Notes under the pieces: model-generated
What the model was told of the DNA's origin: nothing
What the model saw: only the letters and a program-made list of their open reading frames with translations
The model's database searches: none
From: Microbacteriaceae bacterium MWH-Ta3
GTDB lineage: Bacteria; Actinomycetota; Actinomycetes; Actinomycetales; Microbacteriaceae
Direction of reading: 5' to 3'
Length of the DNA stretch: 64,000 nucleotides
Assembly (NCBI GenBank): GCA_003053925.1
Contig: QBKD01000001.1
Span: 1,240,001-1,304,000 of the forward strand
Shown: one piece after another, positions 54,318-61,643 of the stretch
Position numbering within the stretch: position 1 is the first letter of the stretch
Layout: every line of letters begins with the position of its first letter
Position numbers and translations under genes: made by a program

Positions 54318-54749
54318 ATGCCGCAGATTGTTTGGCTTGTCGCCGGTGGCGCATTGCTGTTGATTGAAATGTGGACTGCCGATCTGTTGTTCGCGTCGCT
54401 GGGCGTATCGGCTTTGCTTGCCGGGGCTTCCGCGTTGGCGGGCGCCGACTGGTTGCTGTCGTCGATCGTGTTCGCCGCCTCGGCCATGATCACGCTCCTG
54501 CTGCTGCGCCCGCTGGGTCTGCGCGTACTGCGGCGCAATGCCGCTGATTCGGCCACCAACATCGACGCACTGATTGGTGCAGAGGGCGTTGCGACCTCGG
54601 ATATCACGGGCGATTCCGGAAACATCAAACTTCGTGGGGAACACTGGTCGGCCATTACCGAGGGCGACCCCATTCCCGACGGCACTCGTGTGACACTCAC
54701 ACGAGTTAACGGAGCCACCGCCGTGGTGGTTCGAAAGGAAGGTGACTGA
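54318..54749 (+). CDS. NfeD-like membrane protein with OB-fold domain
   Basis: 143 residues. Two to three N-terminal membrane helices (about 4-60) are followed by a C-terminal OB-fold (about 85-140: ALIGAEGVATSDITGDSGNIKLRGEHWSA and VTLTRVNGATAVV). This is the short NfeD form without the protease domain. It overlaps by one base the SPFH gene, with which NfeD proteins are almost always paired. Confidence 0.9.
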   Translation: MPQIVWLVAGGALLLIEMWTADLLFASLGVSALLAGASALAGADWLLSSIVFAASAMITLLLLRPLGLRVLRRNAADSATNIDALIGAEGVATSDITGDSGNIKLRGEHWSAITEGDPIPDGTRVTLTRVNGATAVVVRKEGD

Positions 54750-55639
54750 TGTCGAATCTGCTGTACCCGTTCCTGCAAAACATCGGTGCCATCATCGTCG
54801 TTGTTGCGGCGTTGATTATCGTTTTCCGCAGTTTCCGTATTGTGCCGCAGGCCAGTTCCGCGATTGTGGAGCGCCTGGGTAAATACCACCGCACCCTGGG
54901 CGCCGGACTGAACTTTATTGTTCCCTTCATCGACCGCCTGCGGCCGCTGATCGACATGCGCGAGCGCGTGGTGTCGTTCCCGCCGCAGCCCGTGATCACG
55001 CAGGACAACCTGGTGGTCTCGATTGACTCGGTGGTGTTCTTCCAGGTCACCGAGCCCAAGAGCGCAACCTACGAAATTCAGGACTTTGTCCGAGGCATCG
55101 AACAGCTCACCGTCACCACCCTGCGAAACCTGGTGGGTGGCTTGGATCTGGAACAGACTCTGACCAGCCGCGACTCGATTAATGCTGCCTTGCGCGGTGT
55201 TCTGGACGAGGCCACGGGCAAGTGGGGCGTGCGCGTAAATCGCGTGGAACTGAAGGCGATTGATCCGCCCCCCAGCGTGCAGGAATCGATGGAGAAGCAG
55301 ATGCGCGCCGAGCGCGAGAAGCGTGCCACGATTCTGACGGCCGAGGGCGAGAAGCAGAGCCAGATCCTCACAGCCGAGGGAGCCCGCCAGTCGGACATCC
55401 TTCGTGCCGAAGGTGAAGCTAAGGCCGCGGTGTTGCGTGCCGAGGGCGAGGCCGAAGCAGTGGGCAAGGTCTTCCAGGCTGTGCACGCCAACAACATCGA
55501 TTCCGACGTGCTGGCCTACCTGTACATGCAGCAGTTGCCCCAGATTGCCAACGGCACGGCGAACAAGGTGTGGATGCTTCCCGCCGAGCTGTCGGGTGCC
55601 ATGGACAAGATTGCGGCGGCCTTCAAGCCCAGCAAGTAG
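54749..55639 (+). CDS. SPFH/Band 7 protein (QmcA/stomatin-like)
   Basis: 296 residues. An N-terminal membrane helix (about 10-30), the SPFH domain (FRIVPQASSAIVERLGKYHRTLGAGLNFIVPFID through the TLRNLVGG stretch), and a coiled-coil segment of Ala-Glu-Gly repeats (AEGEKQS, AEGARQS, AEGEAKA). Such proteins form membrane microdomain scaffolds and work with NfeD. The neighbouring nfeD-like gene confirms the pairing. A terminator follows. Confidence 0.92.
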   Translation: MSNLLYPFLQNIGAIIVVVAALIIVFRSFRIVPQASSAIVERLGKYHRTLGAGLNFIVPFIDRLRPLIDMRERVVSFPPQPVITQDNLVVSIDSVVFFQVTEPKSATYEIQDFVRGIEQLTVTTLRNLVGGLDLEQTLTSRDSINAALRGVLDEATGKWGVRVNRVELKAIDPPPSVQESMEKQMRAEREKRATILTAEGEKQSQILTAEGARQSDILRAEGEAKAAVLRAEGEAEAVGKVFQAVHANNIDSDVLAYLYMQQLPQIANGTANKVWMLPAELSGAMDKIAAAFKPSK

Positions 55640-55646
55640 TGCGATT

Positions 55647-55686
55647 AACGCCTGCGTACGGTATCCCCGTGCGCAGGCGTTTTTCT
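55647..55686 (+). terminator. Intrinsic terminator after the SPFH gene
   Basis: AACGCCTGCG (55647-55656) pairs with CGCAGGCGTT (55672-55681), followed by a run of T. Confidence 0.82.
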
Positions 55687-55732
55687 TTGTTGCGTAAAAT
55701 GTGACGCGATCGTGTTAAACTTGTATCAACCA

Positions 55733-55763
55733 CCCGGCGTCTTAGACGCCGGGCTTTTTCTTT
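55733..55763 (+). terminator. Second intrinsic terminator upstream of the uridine kinase gene
   Basis: CCCGGCGTC, loop TTA, GACGCCGGG (55733-55753), followed by CTTTTTCTTT. It stands about 50 bases after the first terminator and ends about 30 bases before the kinase start, so it could also act as an attenuator. Confidence 0.8.
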
Positions 55764-55791
55764 GCCACGACAACCGCGGAAGAATGGTGCC

Positions 55792-56376
55792 ATGAGTCAA
55801 CTGAGTTTCGCCGCGTTCGCGAAGACGATCATCGCGGTGCCGCCGCAGGGTGAGCGCCTGGTGGTTGGAATCGATGGCCCGGGCGGTTCGGGCAAGTCCA
55901 CGTTCGCCCGTGCGCTGGGCCAGGTGATGGGCGCCACGGTGATTTCGATGGACGAGTTCTATTTGCCCCGGCACCGCCGCCCATCGGACGGCGACCACGG
56001 TTTTCAGTTCGACATTGAACGCGTGCGCGACGAGGTCCTGTGGCCCGCACAAGACGGCGATCCCATTCGATATCAGCGGTATCGCTGGGACGACGAATCG
56101 CTGATCGAATGGGTTGATGTGGTCGACGACGACAGTCCCATCATCGTGGAGGGCGTGTATGCCTTGGTGGCGCCTCTGGCCCGTTTTTATGACTACACAA
56201 TGTTGGTGGACTGCGACGACGCCGTGAGGCTGGAGCGCGGCGTTGCCCGTGACGGCGAAGAAATGCGCGAGAAGTGGCTCGAAGAATGGATGCCGCTAGA
56301 GCGTGCGTACTTCGCCGATGCGCGCCTGGCCGAGGTTGTCGATTTTTCGATGAACACGACAGGCGGCAATCGCTGA
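55792..56376 (+). CDS. Uridine kinase-like P-loop NTPase
   Basis: 194 residues from the ATG at 55792. Walker A GPGGSGKST is at 29-37; SMDEFYLPR supplies the substrate-site Asp, and DSPIIVEGVYAL the next strand; DCDDAVRLERGVARDG is the lid region. It resembles the short actinobacterial uridine kinase/phosphoribulokinase-type proteins more than full E. coli Udk (213 residues). It probably phosphorylates a nucleoside; the exact substrate is not certain. The next gene starts within its stop (TGATG). Confidence 0.82.
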   Translation: MSQLSFAAFAKTIIAVPPQGERLVVGIDGPGGSGKSTFARALGQVMGATVISMDEFYLPRHRRPSDGDHGFQFDIERVRDEVLWPAQDGDPIRYQRYRWDDESLIEWVDVVDDDSPIIVEGVYALVAPLARFYDYTMLVDCDDAVRLERGVARDGEEMREKWLEEWMPLERAYFADARLAEVVDFSMNTTGGNR

Positions 56377-56618
56377 TGGAATGGGCAATTCTGGCGGCGA
56401 TCGTGGCGATTGTGGTGTGGCTATGGGGGCGCGAGATGAAGCGCTATCGTCGCACCGGCAAGCGGCCGGGGGGTTCGGCGGCTGGTGCGTTCGCTGTGAT
56501 GAACGAGGTCTTTCAACCGAATGCGCACGAGGTGTCGATTGTGAAAGAGGCCGAGGCCGAAGCCGCAGTGGAACTGCCGGGCTCGCCCGACAAGCTGAAA
56601 CCCGGAACCGACGCATAG
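56376..56618 (+). CDS. Small membrane-anchored protein of unknown function
   Basis: 80 residues, ATG sharing a base with the kinase stop. One N-terminal helix (MEWAILAAIVAIVVWLWG) is followed by a basic stretch (REMKRYRRTGKRPGG) and an acidic, Glu-rich tail. The positive-inside pattern puts the tail in the cytoplasm. No family recognised. Confidence 0.7.
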   Translation: MEWAILAAIVAIVVWLWGREMKRYRRTGKRPGGSAAGAFAVMNEVFQPNAHEVSIVKEAEAEAAVELPGSPDKLKPGTDA

Positions 56619-56625
56619 GGTATCG

Positions 56626-56660
56626 TTGAGTTTCATGAAAGATTAGATAACATATCTTTT
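56626..56660 (+). promoter_or_regulatory. Leaderless promoter of the HTH-nucleotidyltransferase gene
   Basis: TTGAGT (56626-56631), a 16-base spacer and TAACAT (56648-56653) end seven bases before the ATG. No ribosome binding site is present. Confidence 0.6.
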
Positions 56661-56667
56661 ATGAAAC
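56630..56667. promoter_or_regulatory. Palindromic operator overlapping promoter and start codon
   Basis: GTTTCATGAAAGAT (56630-56643) and ATCTTTTATGAAAC (56654-56667) are inverted repeats matching at 13 of 14 positions, with a ten-base spacer holding the -10 box. The ATG lies inside the right arm. A bound protein would block both RNA polymerase and initiation, most simply the product of this gene. Confidence 0.75.
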
Positions 56668-57257
56668 CTTCAGTGCCTCTTACCGCACCAATTTTTCGTT
56701 CACAAACACAGGCCCAAGTGTTGGCGATGCTCGTGCTGTTTCCCGACCTCGAGCGCACGTCGTCGGAGTTATCACGGGCGGTGGGTGTCTCATTGCCGAC
56801 CGTAGTTCGCGAGGTAGATCGACTGGTCGAAGCCGGGGTGTGTGTTGACAGGGTTGTTGGCCGCAATCGCCTGGTGCGCGTGAATCCCGAAAACCCCTAT
56901 GTGCGTCCTCTTGCGGAAATTCTGGCGCGAACGAATGGGCCCATTGCGCTGGCCCCCAAACTTATTGCCCCGATCGCGTCAGTGACGCGCGCATACATCT
57001 ATGGAAGCTGGGCAGCCCGATATCAGGGTGTTCCTGGCGCTGACCCCACAGACATCGATATCGTTCTTGTCGGTAATCCCGATCGGTCTCATGTGGCACA
57101 CGTTGCGGACGAGTGCCGTGCTCAATTGGGCCGGGATGTCAACCTGCGGATAATTTCCGAGGCGGAATGGGCGAATCCCGCAGAGTTTTTCACGATGAAC
57201 ATTAAAAAGCAACCTTTGGTGCAGATCCTTCCTGCGGAACCTGCCGGCAAACCATAG
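56661..57257 (+). CDS. Winged-helix and nucleotidyltransferase (MNT-type) fusion protein
   Basis: 198 residues. Residues about 15-75 form a winged helix (TQAQVLAMLVLFPDLERTSSELSRA, then LPTVVREVDRLVEAGV). Residues about 105-180 hold a minimal nucleotidyltransferase core: GSWAARY (115-121) and DIDIVLVG (131-138) give the Gly-Ser and the two metal Asp residues. Such fusions are found in actinobacteria and resemble antitoxin or self-regulated MNT proteins, but no HEPN partner lies next to it. The palindromic promoter suggests autoregulation. Confidence 0.8.
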   Translation: MKPSVPLTAPIFRSQTQAQVLAMLVLFPDLERTSSELSRAVGVSLPTVVREVDRLVEAGVCVDRVVGRNRLVRVNPENPYVRPLAEILARTNGPIALAPKLIAPIASVTRAYIYGSWAARYQGVPGADPTDIDIVLVGNPDRSHVAHVADECRAQLGRDVNLRIISEAEWANPAEFFTMNIKKQPLVQILPAEPAGKP

Positions 57258-57266
57258 GATTTTTCC
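57255..57266 (+). promoter_or_regulatory. Leaderless-type promoter of the 118-residue protein gene
   Basis: TAGGAT at 57255-57260 overlaps the upstream stop codon and lies six bases before the ATG. There is no ribosome binding site. Confidence 0.5.
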
Positions 57267-57623
57267 ATGAGCCTTGCAGCGAAAATGTTTATCAAGCCCG
57301 AAACGACCGTGGCGGCAATCAATTTGCCGTCCGATGTGAACCTCGACGACATTGTCGTGGGGGATGGCCCCGCGGACGATGCCGATGTCGTGCTGTGGTT
57401 TGTCGAGAACTCCGAGGCGCTAGCCGCCCAGATTCCGCTGATGAAGCCGCGCTGGGATGCCCAGAAGATCTTCTGGGTGTTTTATCCCAAGAAGCCGCAC
57501 CTGGGCACCGACTTGGGCCGCGACGCCACGTGGAAGCAGATGGGCGCCGCCCGCATGCGGGGGACCCGCCAGGTGGGCATTGACGACCTCTGGTCGTGTA
57601 TGTACTTCGTGAACAAGGGTTGA
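57267..57623 (+). CDS. Hypothetical protein (DUF3052-like)
   Basis: 118 residues, soluble, with no signal or membrane helix. The pattern KMFIKPETTVAAINLP at the start, ADDADVVLWFVENSEALAAQIPLM and IFWVFYPKKPHLGTDLGRDATWKQM recalls the actinobacterial DUF3052 group, but I cannot confirm membership. Its own leaderless-type promoter suggests it is expressed apart from the upstream nucleotidyltransferase gene. Confidence 0.7.
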   Translation: MSLAAKMFIKPETTVAAINLPSDVNLDDIVVGDGPADDADVVLWFVENSEALAAQIPLMKPRWDAQKIFWVFYPKKPHLGTDLGRDATWKQMGAARMRGTRQVGIDDLWSCMYFVNKG

Positions 57624-57625
57624 CG

Positions 57626-57826
57626 CTACTCGCGGTCTAAATCCACGTCGTTCAAAGCGTCAACTTCCATCGCCGTTCGGCGTGCCGGCGCACCACCGCG
57701 CACGGTGAATTCCGACATGGCCCTCTTCCAAATCTCTGTCGCCACCGCACGGATCTGGTCGTCGGTCATGGGCGGGATTTCGGGTGGGGTATCACCGTCG
57801 GTCGGTGGGGTGGTGTTGGTTGACAC
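57626..57826 (-). CDS. Small acidic hypothetical protein
   Basis: 66 residues from a GTG that has AGGAG five bases upstream, which argues that it is real. The N-terminus is low complexity (STNTTPPTDGDTPPEIPP), followed by a helical part (DDQIRAVATEIWKRAMSEF) and an acidic end (DVDLDRE). No family recognised. It is convergent with the preceding gene with two bases between the stops. Confidence 0.65.
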   Translation of the reverse strand: MSTNTTPPTDGDTPPEIPPMTDDQIRAVATEIWKRAMSEFTVRGGAPARRTAMEVDALNDVDLDRE

Positions 57827-57904
57827 GGTGTCTCCTGTGGTTGGCCGAAGGTCGTTCGGGTTTTGCTCAGGTTATGCCGCACCTCTGACAGTGAATATGG
57901 GCAC

Positions 57905-57940
57905 ACAAAACCGCCCGGCTTCGTGATGAAACCGGGCGGC
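57905..57940 (-). terminator. Terminator of the doxX gene
   Basis: On the minus strand a perfect 8-base-pair stem CCGCCCGG/CCGGGCGG with a 13-base loop is followed by TTTTGTG. Confidence 0.78.
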
Positions 57941-57954
57941 GAGGTGTGCGTGCT

Positions 57955-58362
57955 TTACGGCGCGAGCAGGGCGTCGATCGAGTACGCTCCGGCGCCGGTG
58001 AGGGCAATACCCACGGCAACCAGTGCGATGATCCAGTTCAGTTCCGAACCACCGTTGGTGTTCCAGAAGCCCTTGCCCTTGTGGGCGGTGGCGATGGCCA
58101 CGAACATGGTGGCAACCAGGCCAACTGCGGCAAGAGCGGTGAGGAAGCCGGCAGCAAAGGCGATACCACCCGCGAATTCGGCGAAGCCAGCAACGAATGC
58201 CCAGAACTTGCCGTTCTTGATGCCCATCGATTCCAGCCAGCCGCCAACGCCTGCGAGGCCGTAGCCACCGAACCAGCCGAACAGCTTCTGCGCGCCGTGT
58301 GCAGCCATGGTGAGGCCGATGACGAGGCGGATGATCAGCAGACCGAGGTCAAGAAGTTCCAT
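57955..58362 (-). CDS. DoxX family membrane protein
   Basis: 135 residues from the ATG at 58362. Four membrane helices. The DoxX pattern LLIIRLVIGLTMAAHGAQKLFGWFGGYG at the start and GFAEFAGGIAFAAGFLTALAA are clear. DoxX proteins are small redox-related membrane proteins, often linked to thiol or quinone stress. It is divergent from an HxlR regulator with palindromic sites between them, so HxlR probably controls it. Confidence 0.9.
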   Translation of the reverse strand: MELLDLGLLIIRLVIGLTMAAHGAQKLFGWFGGYGLAGVGGWLESMGIKNGKFWAFVAGFAEFAGGIAFAAGFLTALAAVGLVATMFVAIATAHKGKGFWNTNGGSELNWIIALVAVGIALTGAGAYSIDALLAP

Positions 58363-58408
58363 TGTTGTAGTGTCTTTCTCATACGTGGGCGAGGCCCTGG
58401 TGTCACAC

Positions 58409-58425
58409 ACTTACGTGTGGTAAGT
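58409..58425. promoter_or_regulatory. HxlR-type operator between doxX and hxlR
   Basis: ACTTAC and GTAAGT form a perfect inverted repeat around GTGTG. An overlapping GTAAG-TTG-CTTAC follows immediately, and a GTTACACATGGTAAGC at the hxlR start looks like a further half-matched site. Confidence 0.65.
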
Positions 58426-58475
58426 TGCTTACACAACGTATCGCACCCTACTTACGAAAGTCAAGTTGGTTACAC

Positions 58476-58829
58476 ATGGTAAGCACCGATAGCGCAACAC
58501 CCGACGACAACGGTCGTGTGTGCGAGAATTTCCACTCGGCAATCGAGCTCATTGGCCGTCGGTGGAGTGGCGCCATCATTGCCGCAATGCTGGGCGGTGC
58601 ACAGCGCGCGTGCCATATCCGCGAGGCGATTCCGGGGCTGAGCGACCGCCTGTTGACAGAACGCTTGCGCGAACTTGAAGACGAAGGCATTGTGGTGCGT
58701 TCGGTCACCGACGATCGCCCGCCGGCCGTGCATTACGAACTGACGGAACGCGGCCGCGCATTAGAAAACGTATTCAGCTCGTTAGAGCAGTGGAGTGCCG
58801 AGTGGTCGGCCGCGAAGGCGTCGGCCTAA
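58476..58829 (+). CDS. HxlR family transcriptional regulator
   Basis: 117 residues from the ATG at 58476. A single Cys near the N-terminus (VCENFHSAIELIGRRW, about residue 14) matches the redox-sensing Cys of YodB/HypR-like members. The winged helix with LSDRLLTERLRELEDEGIVVRSV is the DNA-binding part. It probably represses doxX and itself when the Cys is reduced. The start codon is inside one of the TTAC/GTAA motifs. Confidence 0.88.
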   Translation: MVSTDSATPDDNGRVCENFHSAIELIGRRWSGAIIAAMLGGAQRACHIREAIPGLSDRLLTERLRELEDEGIVVRSVTDDRPPAVHYELTERGRALENVFSSLEQWSAEWSAAKASA

Positions 58830-59374
58830 AGAGCGTTACGGTCGGCGACACCCAGCGTTTGTGCCCACGACAGTACTTTGTCGGGTAGCGCGGGGGATGG
58901 CATATCGGTGCCCGTCAGGAGTGTGACGACATCGGCGGGGGCGATGCGTTCGCCCTTCGGGCCCAGGAAGCGTCCGGCAATGAAGGCCTGTGCGTACAAC
59001 GTGCCGTTGCGCACGACATCTTGTTCGATGTAGTTCATGCGGCCATCCCAGCCCAACAAGCGGGTGTGAATTTCGAACTTTTGCCACGGCAACAACGACT
59101 TCCGGTATCGCACGGTGTTTGCGGCAACCACCGGATACCAGCCCTTGGCGCGCAGAGGCGCAAGCCCGCCAATCTCGGCCATCCAGTTTGTGCGGGCCAC
59201 GTCCATCATCTGCAGGTACGACCCATTGTTGACGTGCATATAAAAGTCGAGGTCAGTGGGCCAGACACGCATCACGGTCACGGAATCTTCGAGCATGAGT
59301 GCGGCCGCGTCGCCTGTGCGCAGGCGGGGTCGGGGAAGGAATGTCGATCGAATGAGGTGCAACTGCCGAGCCAT
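58826..59374 (-). CDS. Acyl-CoA thioesterase (hotdog fold)
   Basis: 182 residues. The motif TDLDFYMHVNNGSYLQMMDVART is the 4HBT-type active-site region with the catalytic Asp, followed by WQKFEIHTRLLGWDGR and YAQAFIAGRFL. It hydrolyses acyl-CoA. A GTG at 59383 is an alternative start, but a TAGTGT box seven bases before the ATG at 59374 favours the later, leaderless start. The 3' end overlaps the hxlR stop by four bases. Confidence 0.85.
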   Translation of the reverse strand: MARQLHLIRSTFLPRPRLRTGDAAALMLEDSVTVMRVWPTDLDFYMHVNNGSYLQMMDVARTNWMAEIGGLAPLRAKGWYPVVAANTVRYRKSLLPWQKFEIHTRLLGWDGRMNYIEQDVVRNGTLYAQAFIAGRFLGPKGERIAPADVVTLLTGTDMPSPALPDKVLSWAQTLGVADRNAL

Positions 59375-59387
59375 ATCAGTCACACTA
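59375..59387 (-). promoter_or_regulatory. Probable leaderless promoter of the thioesterase gene
   Basis: On the minus strand TAGTGT is followed by seven bases and ATG (59374). The -10 match is modest. Confidence 0.35.
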
Positions 59388-59570
59388 TGTCAGAATTCCT
59401 CGACTGCGAAATTCGTGTCGAAAATCAGGACATACGCACAAAAAGTTGCCACCTTTCCGCGATTTTCTTGAAATACCTCTGTCGTTGAGGGTTTTAGCGC
59501 GCGCGAGTGGTCCGCCGTCTGCCAGAATGGTCATATCGCAACGATGCGCACTCGACTACAGGAGCCACTG

Positions 59571-60740
59571 ATGGTGTACACCTCTCGTACCGAAGAAATT
59601 ATGGGCCTCGACGCCCTGCTGACCGCCGATGAAATCGCCTGGCGAGACAAGGCTCGCACGTTTTCGCTTGAGCGCATCCAGCCCCAGATTGACGAAGACT
59701 TCGAAATTCAGCGCCTGCGCGAAGAACTAATCCCCGAACTGGGTGAGCTGGGCATGCTGGGCATGCACATCAACGGCTATGGCTGTTCCGGTGCCAACGC
59801 TGTGTCCTATGGTCTGGTCTGCTACGAATTGGAAGCCGTCGACACCTCGTGGCGCACGCACGTGAGCGTTCTGGGTTCGCTGGCCATGTCGTCGATCGCA
59901 AAGTTCGGTTCGGAAGAACAGAAGCAGGAATGGCTGCCCGCCATGGCGCGCGGCGAAAAGGCCGGCTGCTTTGGCCTGACCGAGCCTCACGGCGGTTCCG
60001 ACCCGTCGAACATGAAGACCACTGCCGTGTTGGACGGCGACGAATGGGTGATCAATGGCGCCAAGCGCTGGATTGGTATTGCAAACATCGCCGATGTCGC
60101 CATCATCTGGGCGCAGACCGATGACGCCGTGCGTGGCTTCATCGTTCCGACCTCGACTCCCGGTTATGTTGCAACACCCATTGCGGGCAAGTTGTCGATG
60201 CGCGCCTCGATTCAGTGTGCAATTGAGCTGACCAACGTGCGCATTCCCAAAGAGAACATGCTGCCGTTGGCAAAGGGTCTGGGTGCGCCGTTTAAGTGCC
60301 TGACCGAAGCCCGTTACGGAATCATTTGGGGTGTGATGGGTGCCGCACGCGCCGTCATGGATGTGGCCATCGAACGGTCGCAGACCCGCGAGGTGTTCGG
60401 CAAGCCCATTGGGGCCATGCAGATCACGCAGGCCAAGCTGGCCGATGCCTTCCTCGAATACGAAAAGGGCATGCTGTTGTCGCTGCACATTGGCCACATG
60501 AAGGATGCGGGCACACTGAAGCATGAACAGGTTTCGGTGGGCAAGCTGAACAACGTGCGCGAGGCGATCGGAATTGTGTCCAGCATGCGGTCGATCATGG
60601 GTGGCGATGGCGTCACGAACGAATTCCCCATGATGCGCCACATGATGAACCTCGAATCGGTGCGCACCTATGAAGGAACCGACGAAGTCCACGCGCTTGT
60701 TGTGGGCCGCGCGCTGACCGGCATCGAGGCGTTCCGCTAG
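59571..60740 (+). CDS. Acyl-CoA dehydrogenase, glutaryl-CoA dehydrogenase-like
   Basis: 389 residues from the ATG at 59571, preceded by AGGAG. FAD-binding and substrate motifs: CFGLTEPHGGSDP, VINGAKRWIGIANIADVAIIWAQ, the long helix with RSQTREVFGKPIGAMQITQAKLA, and the catalytic base Glu368 in RTYEGTDEVHALVVGRALTG, the arrangement of glutaryl-CoA dehydrogenases. The true substrate may be another short acyl-CoA. The gene stands alone and converges with the hut operon, the stops overlapping by four bases. Confidence 0.88.
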   Translation: MVYTSRTEEIMGLDALLTADEIAWRDKARTFSLERIQPQIDEDFEIQRLREELIPELGELGMLGMHINGYGCSGANAVSYGLVCYELEAVDTSWRTHVSVLGSLAMSSIAKFGSEEQKQEWLPAMARGEKAGCFGLTEPHGGSDPSNMKTTAVLDGDEWVINGAKRWIGIANIADVAIIWAQTDDAVRGFIVPTSTPGYVATPIAGKLSMRASIQCAIELTNVRIPKENMLPLAKGLGAPFKCLTEARYGIIWGVMGAARAVMDVAIERSQTREVFGKPIGAMQITQAKLADAFLEYEKGMLLSLHIGHMKDAGTLKHEQVSVGKLNNVREAIGIVSSMRSIMGGDGVTNEFPMMRHMMNLESVRTYEGTDEVHALVVGRALTGIEAFR

Positions 60741-61633
60741 ACGGAACGGGTTCCGAGGCCGGCGAGGGCCTCGAGAACGACCTGTGCACACAGGCGAACG
60801 GTGCGACCATCGGCGGCGTCGGTGCGTGCATCGACCTCGGCGAGGTCAATCGTGCGCACGCGGGTGTCGGCGGCGAAGAGTCGTGCGAAACGGCGCATCT
60901 GCCACGCACTGAGGCCGCCGGGAATCGAGGCGGGGCACGCGGGTACCACCGCGCGATCACAGGCATCGATATCGAGGTCAACGTGGATAGGACCGCCTGC
61001 CGCGCCCGCTATGTCGAGTGCCTGAGCCACCACGTCGTCGACACCACGACGTTCGACTTCGTCGCGTGAAATTACCGTGACACCCCAGCCGCGCACGCGG
61101 TCAAGATATGCGGTGGAGTTGGCGAAATCGGCGATGGCGATTTGCACAATGCGCGTGGGGTCGATGCCGTCTTCGTCCACCAATCGGCGAACGGGCGAAC
61201 CGTTCGAAATGCCGTCGCGCACGTCCAGGTGCGCATCAACCGTGATGAGTCCCGCGGTACCCACCGAATCGCCCCAGCAGGCTCGCGCGACGGGCACGGT
61301 CAAGGCATTGTCGCCGCCCAGCGCCACAACAAGTCGGCTGGCCGCAACCGCATGCTGAATCGCAACGGTGGCATCGGCCTCGAACGAATCGGGGTCGGTG
61401 ACATCGCCCCAGTCGGCCACCGAGAGTGCACCCAGGTCGGTTCCGTCGGTGAGAACCGCGCTGTACCGCTGCAGCGCCTTGCGGATCGCAGCGGGCGTTT
61501 CGAAGGCGTGCCCGGGCGAAAGCGACGTGCTGTAGGTGGGCACACCGATGATTCCGAAGTCATAGGTGTTGCCGGCAATCGGTGTGGGCCAGGATCCGGC
61601 GCGTGGCCAGAGCGGGTCGTGTGCAAGTGCCAT
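60737..61633 (-). CDS. hutG: Arginase-fold formimidoylglutamase (probable HutG)
   Basis: 298 residues from the ATG at 61633. Ureohydrolase fold with metal motifs DAHLDVRD (133-140) and DLDIDACD (219-226). The first motif, usually GGDH, reads GGDN (106-109), so one metal ligand is changed. Directly downstream of hutI and hutU, it most likely hydrolyses formiminoglutamate to glutamate and formamide, the last step of histidine breakdown. Agmatinase or guanidinobutyrase are alternatives by fold alone. Confidence 0.8.
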   Translation of the reverse strand: MALAHDPLWPRAGSWPTPIAGNTYDFGIIGVPTYSTSLSPGHAFETPAAIRKALQRYSAVLTDGTDLGALSVADWGDVTDPDSFEADATVAIQHAVAASRLVVALGGDNALTVPVARACWGDSVGTAGLITVDAHLDVRDGISNGSPVRRLVDEDGIDPTRIVQIAIADFANSTAYLDRVRGWGVTVISRDEVERRGVDDVVAQALDIAGAAGGPIHVDLDIDACDRAVVPACPASIPGGLSAWQMRRFARLFAADTRVRTIDLAEVDARTDAADGRTVRLCAQVVLEALAGLGTRSV

Positions 61634-61643
61634 GAGTTCCTGC

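Noticed and set aside
52787-55486. An 899-codon minus-strand frame across tRNA-Ala, the MFS gene, nfeD and the SPFH gene
   Set aside because: It crosses three well-supported genes and a tRNA and is a His/Arg/Asp-rich shadow translation.
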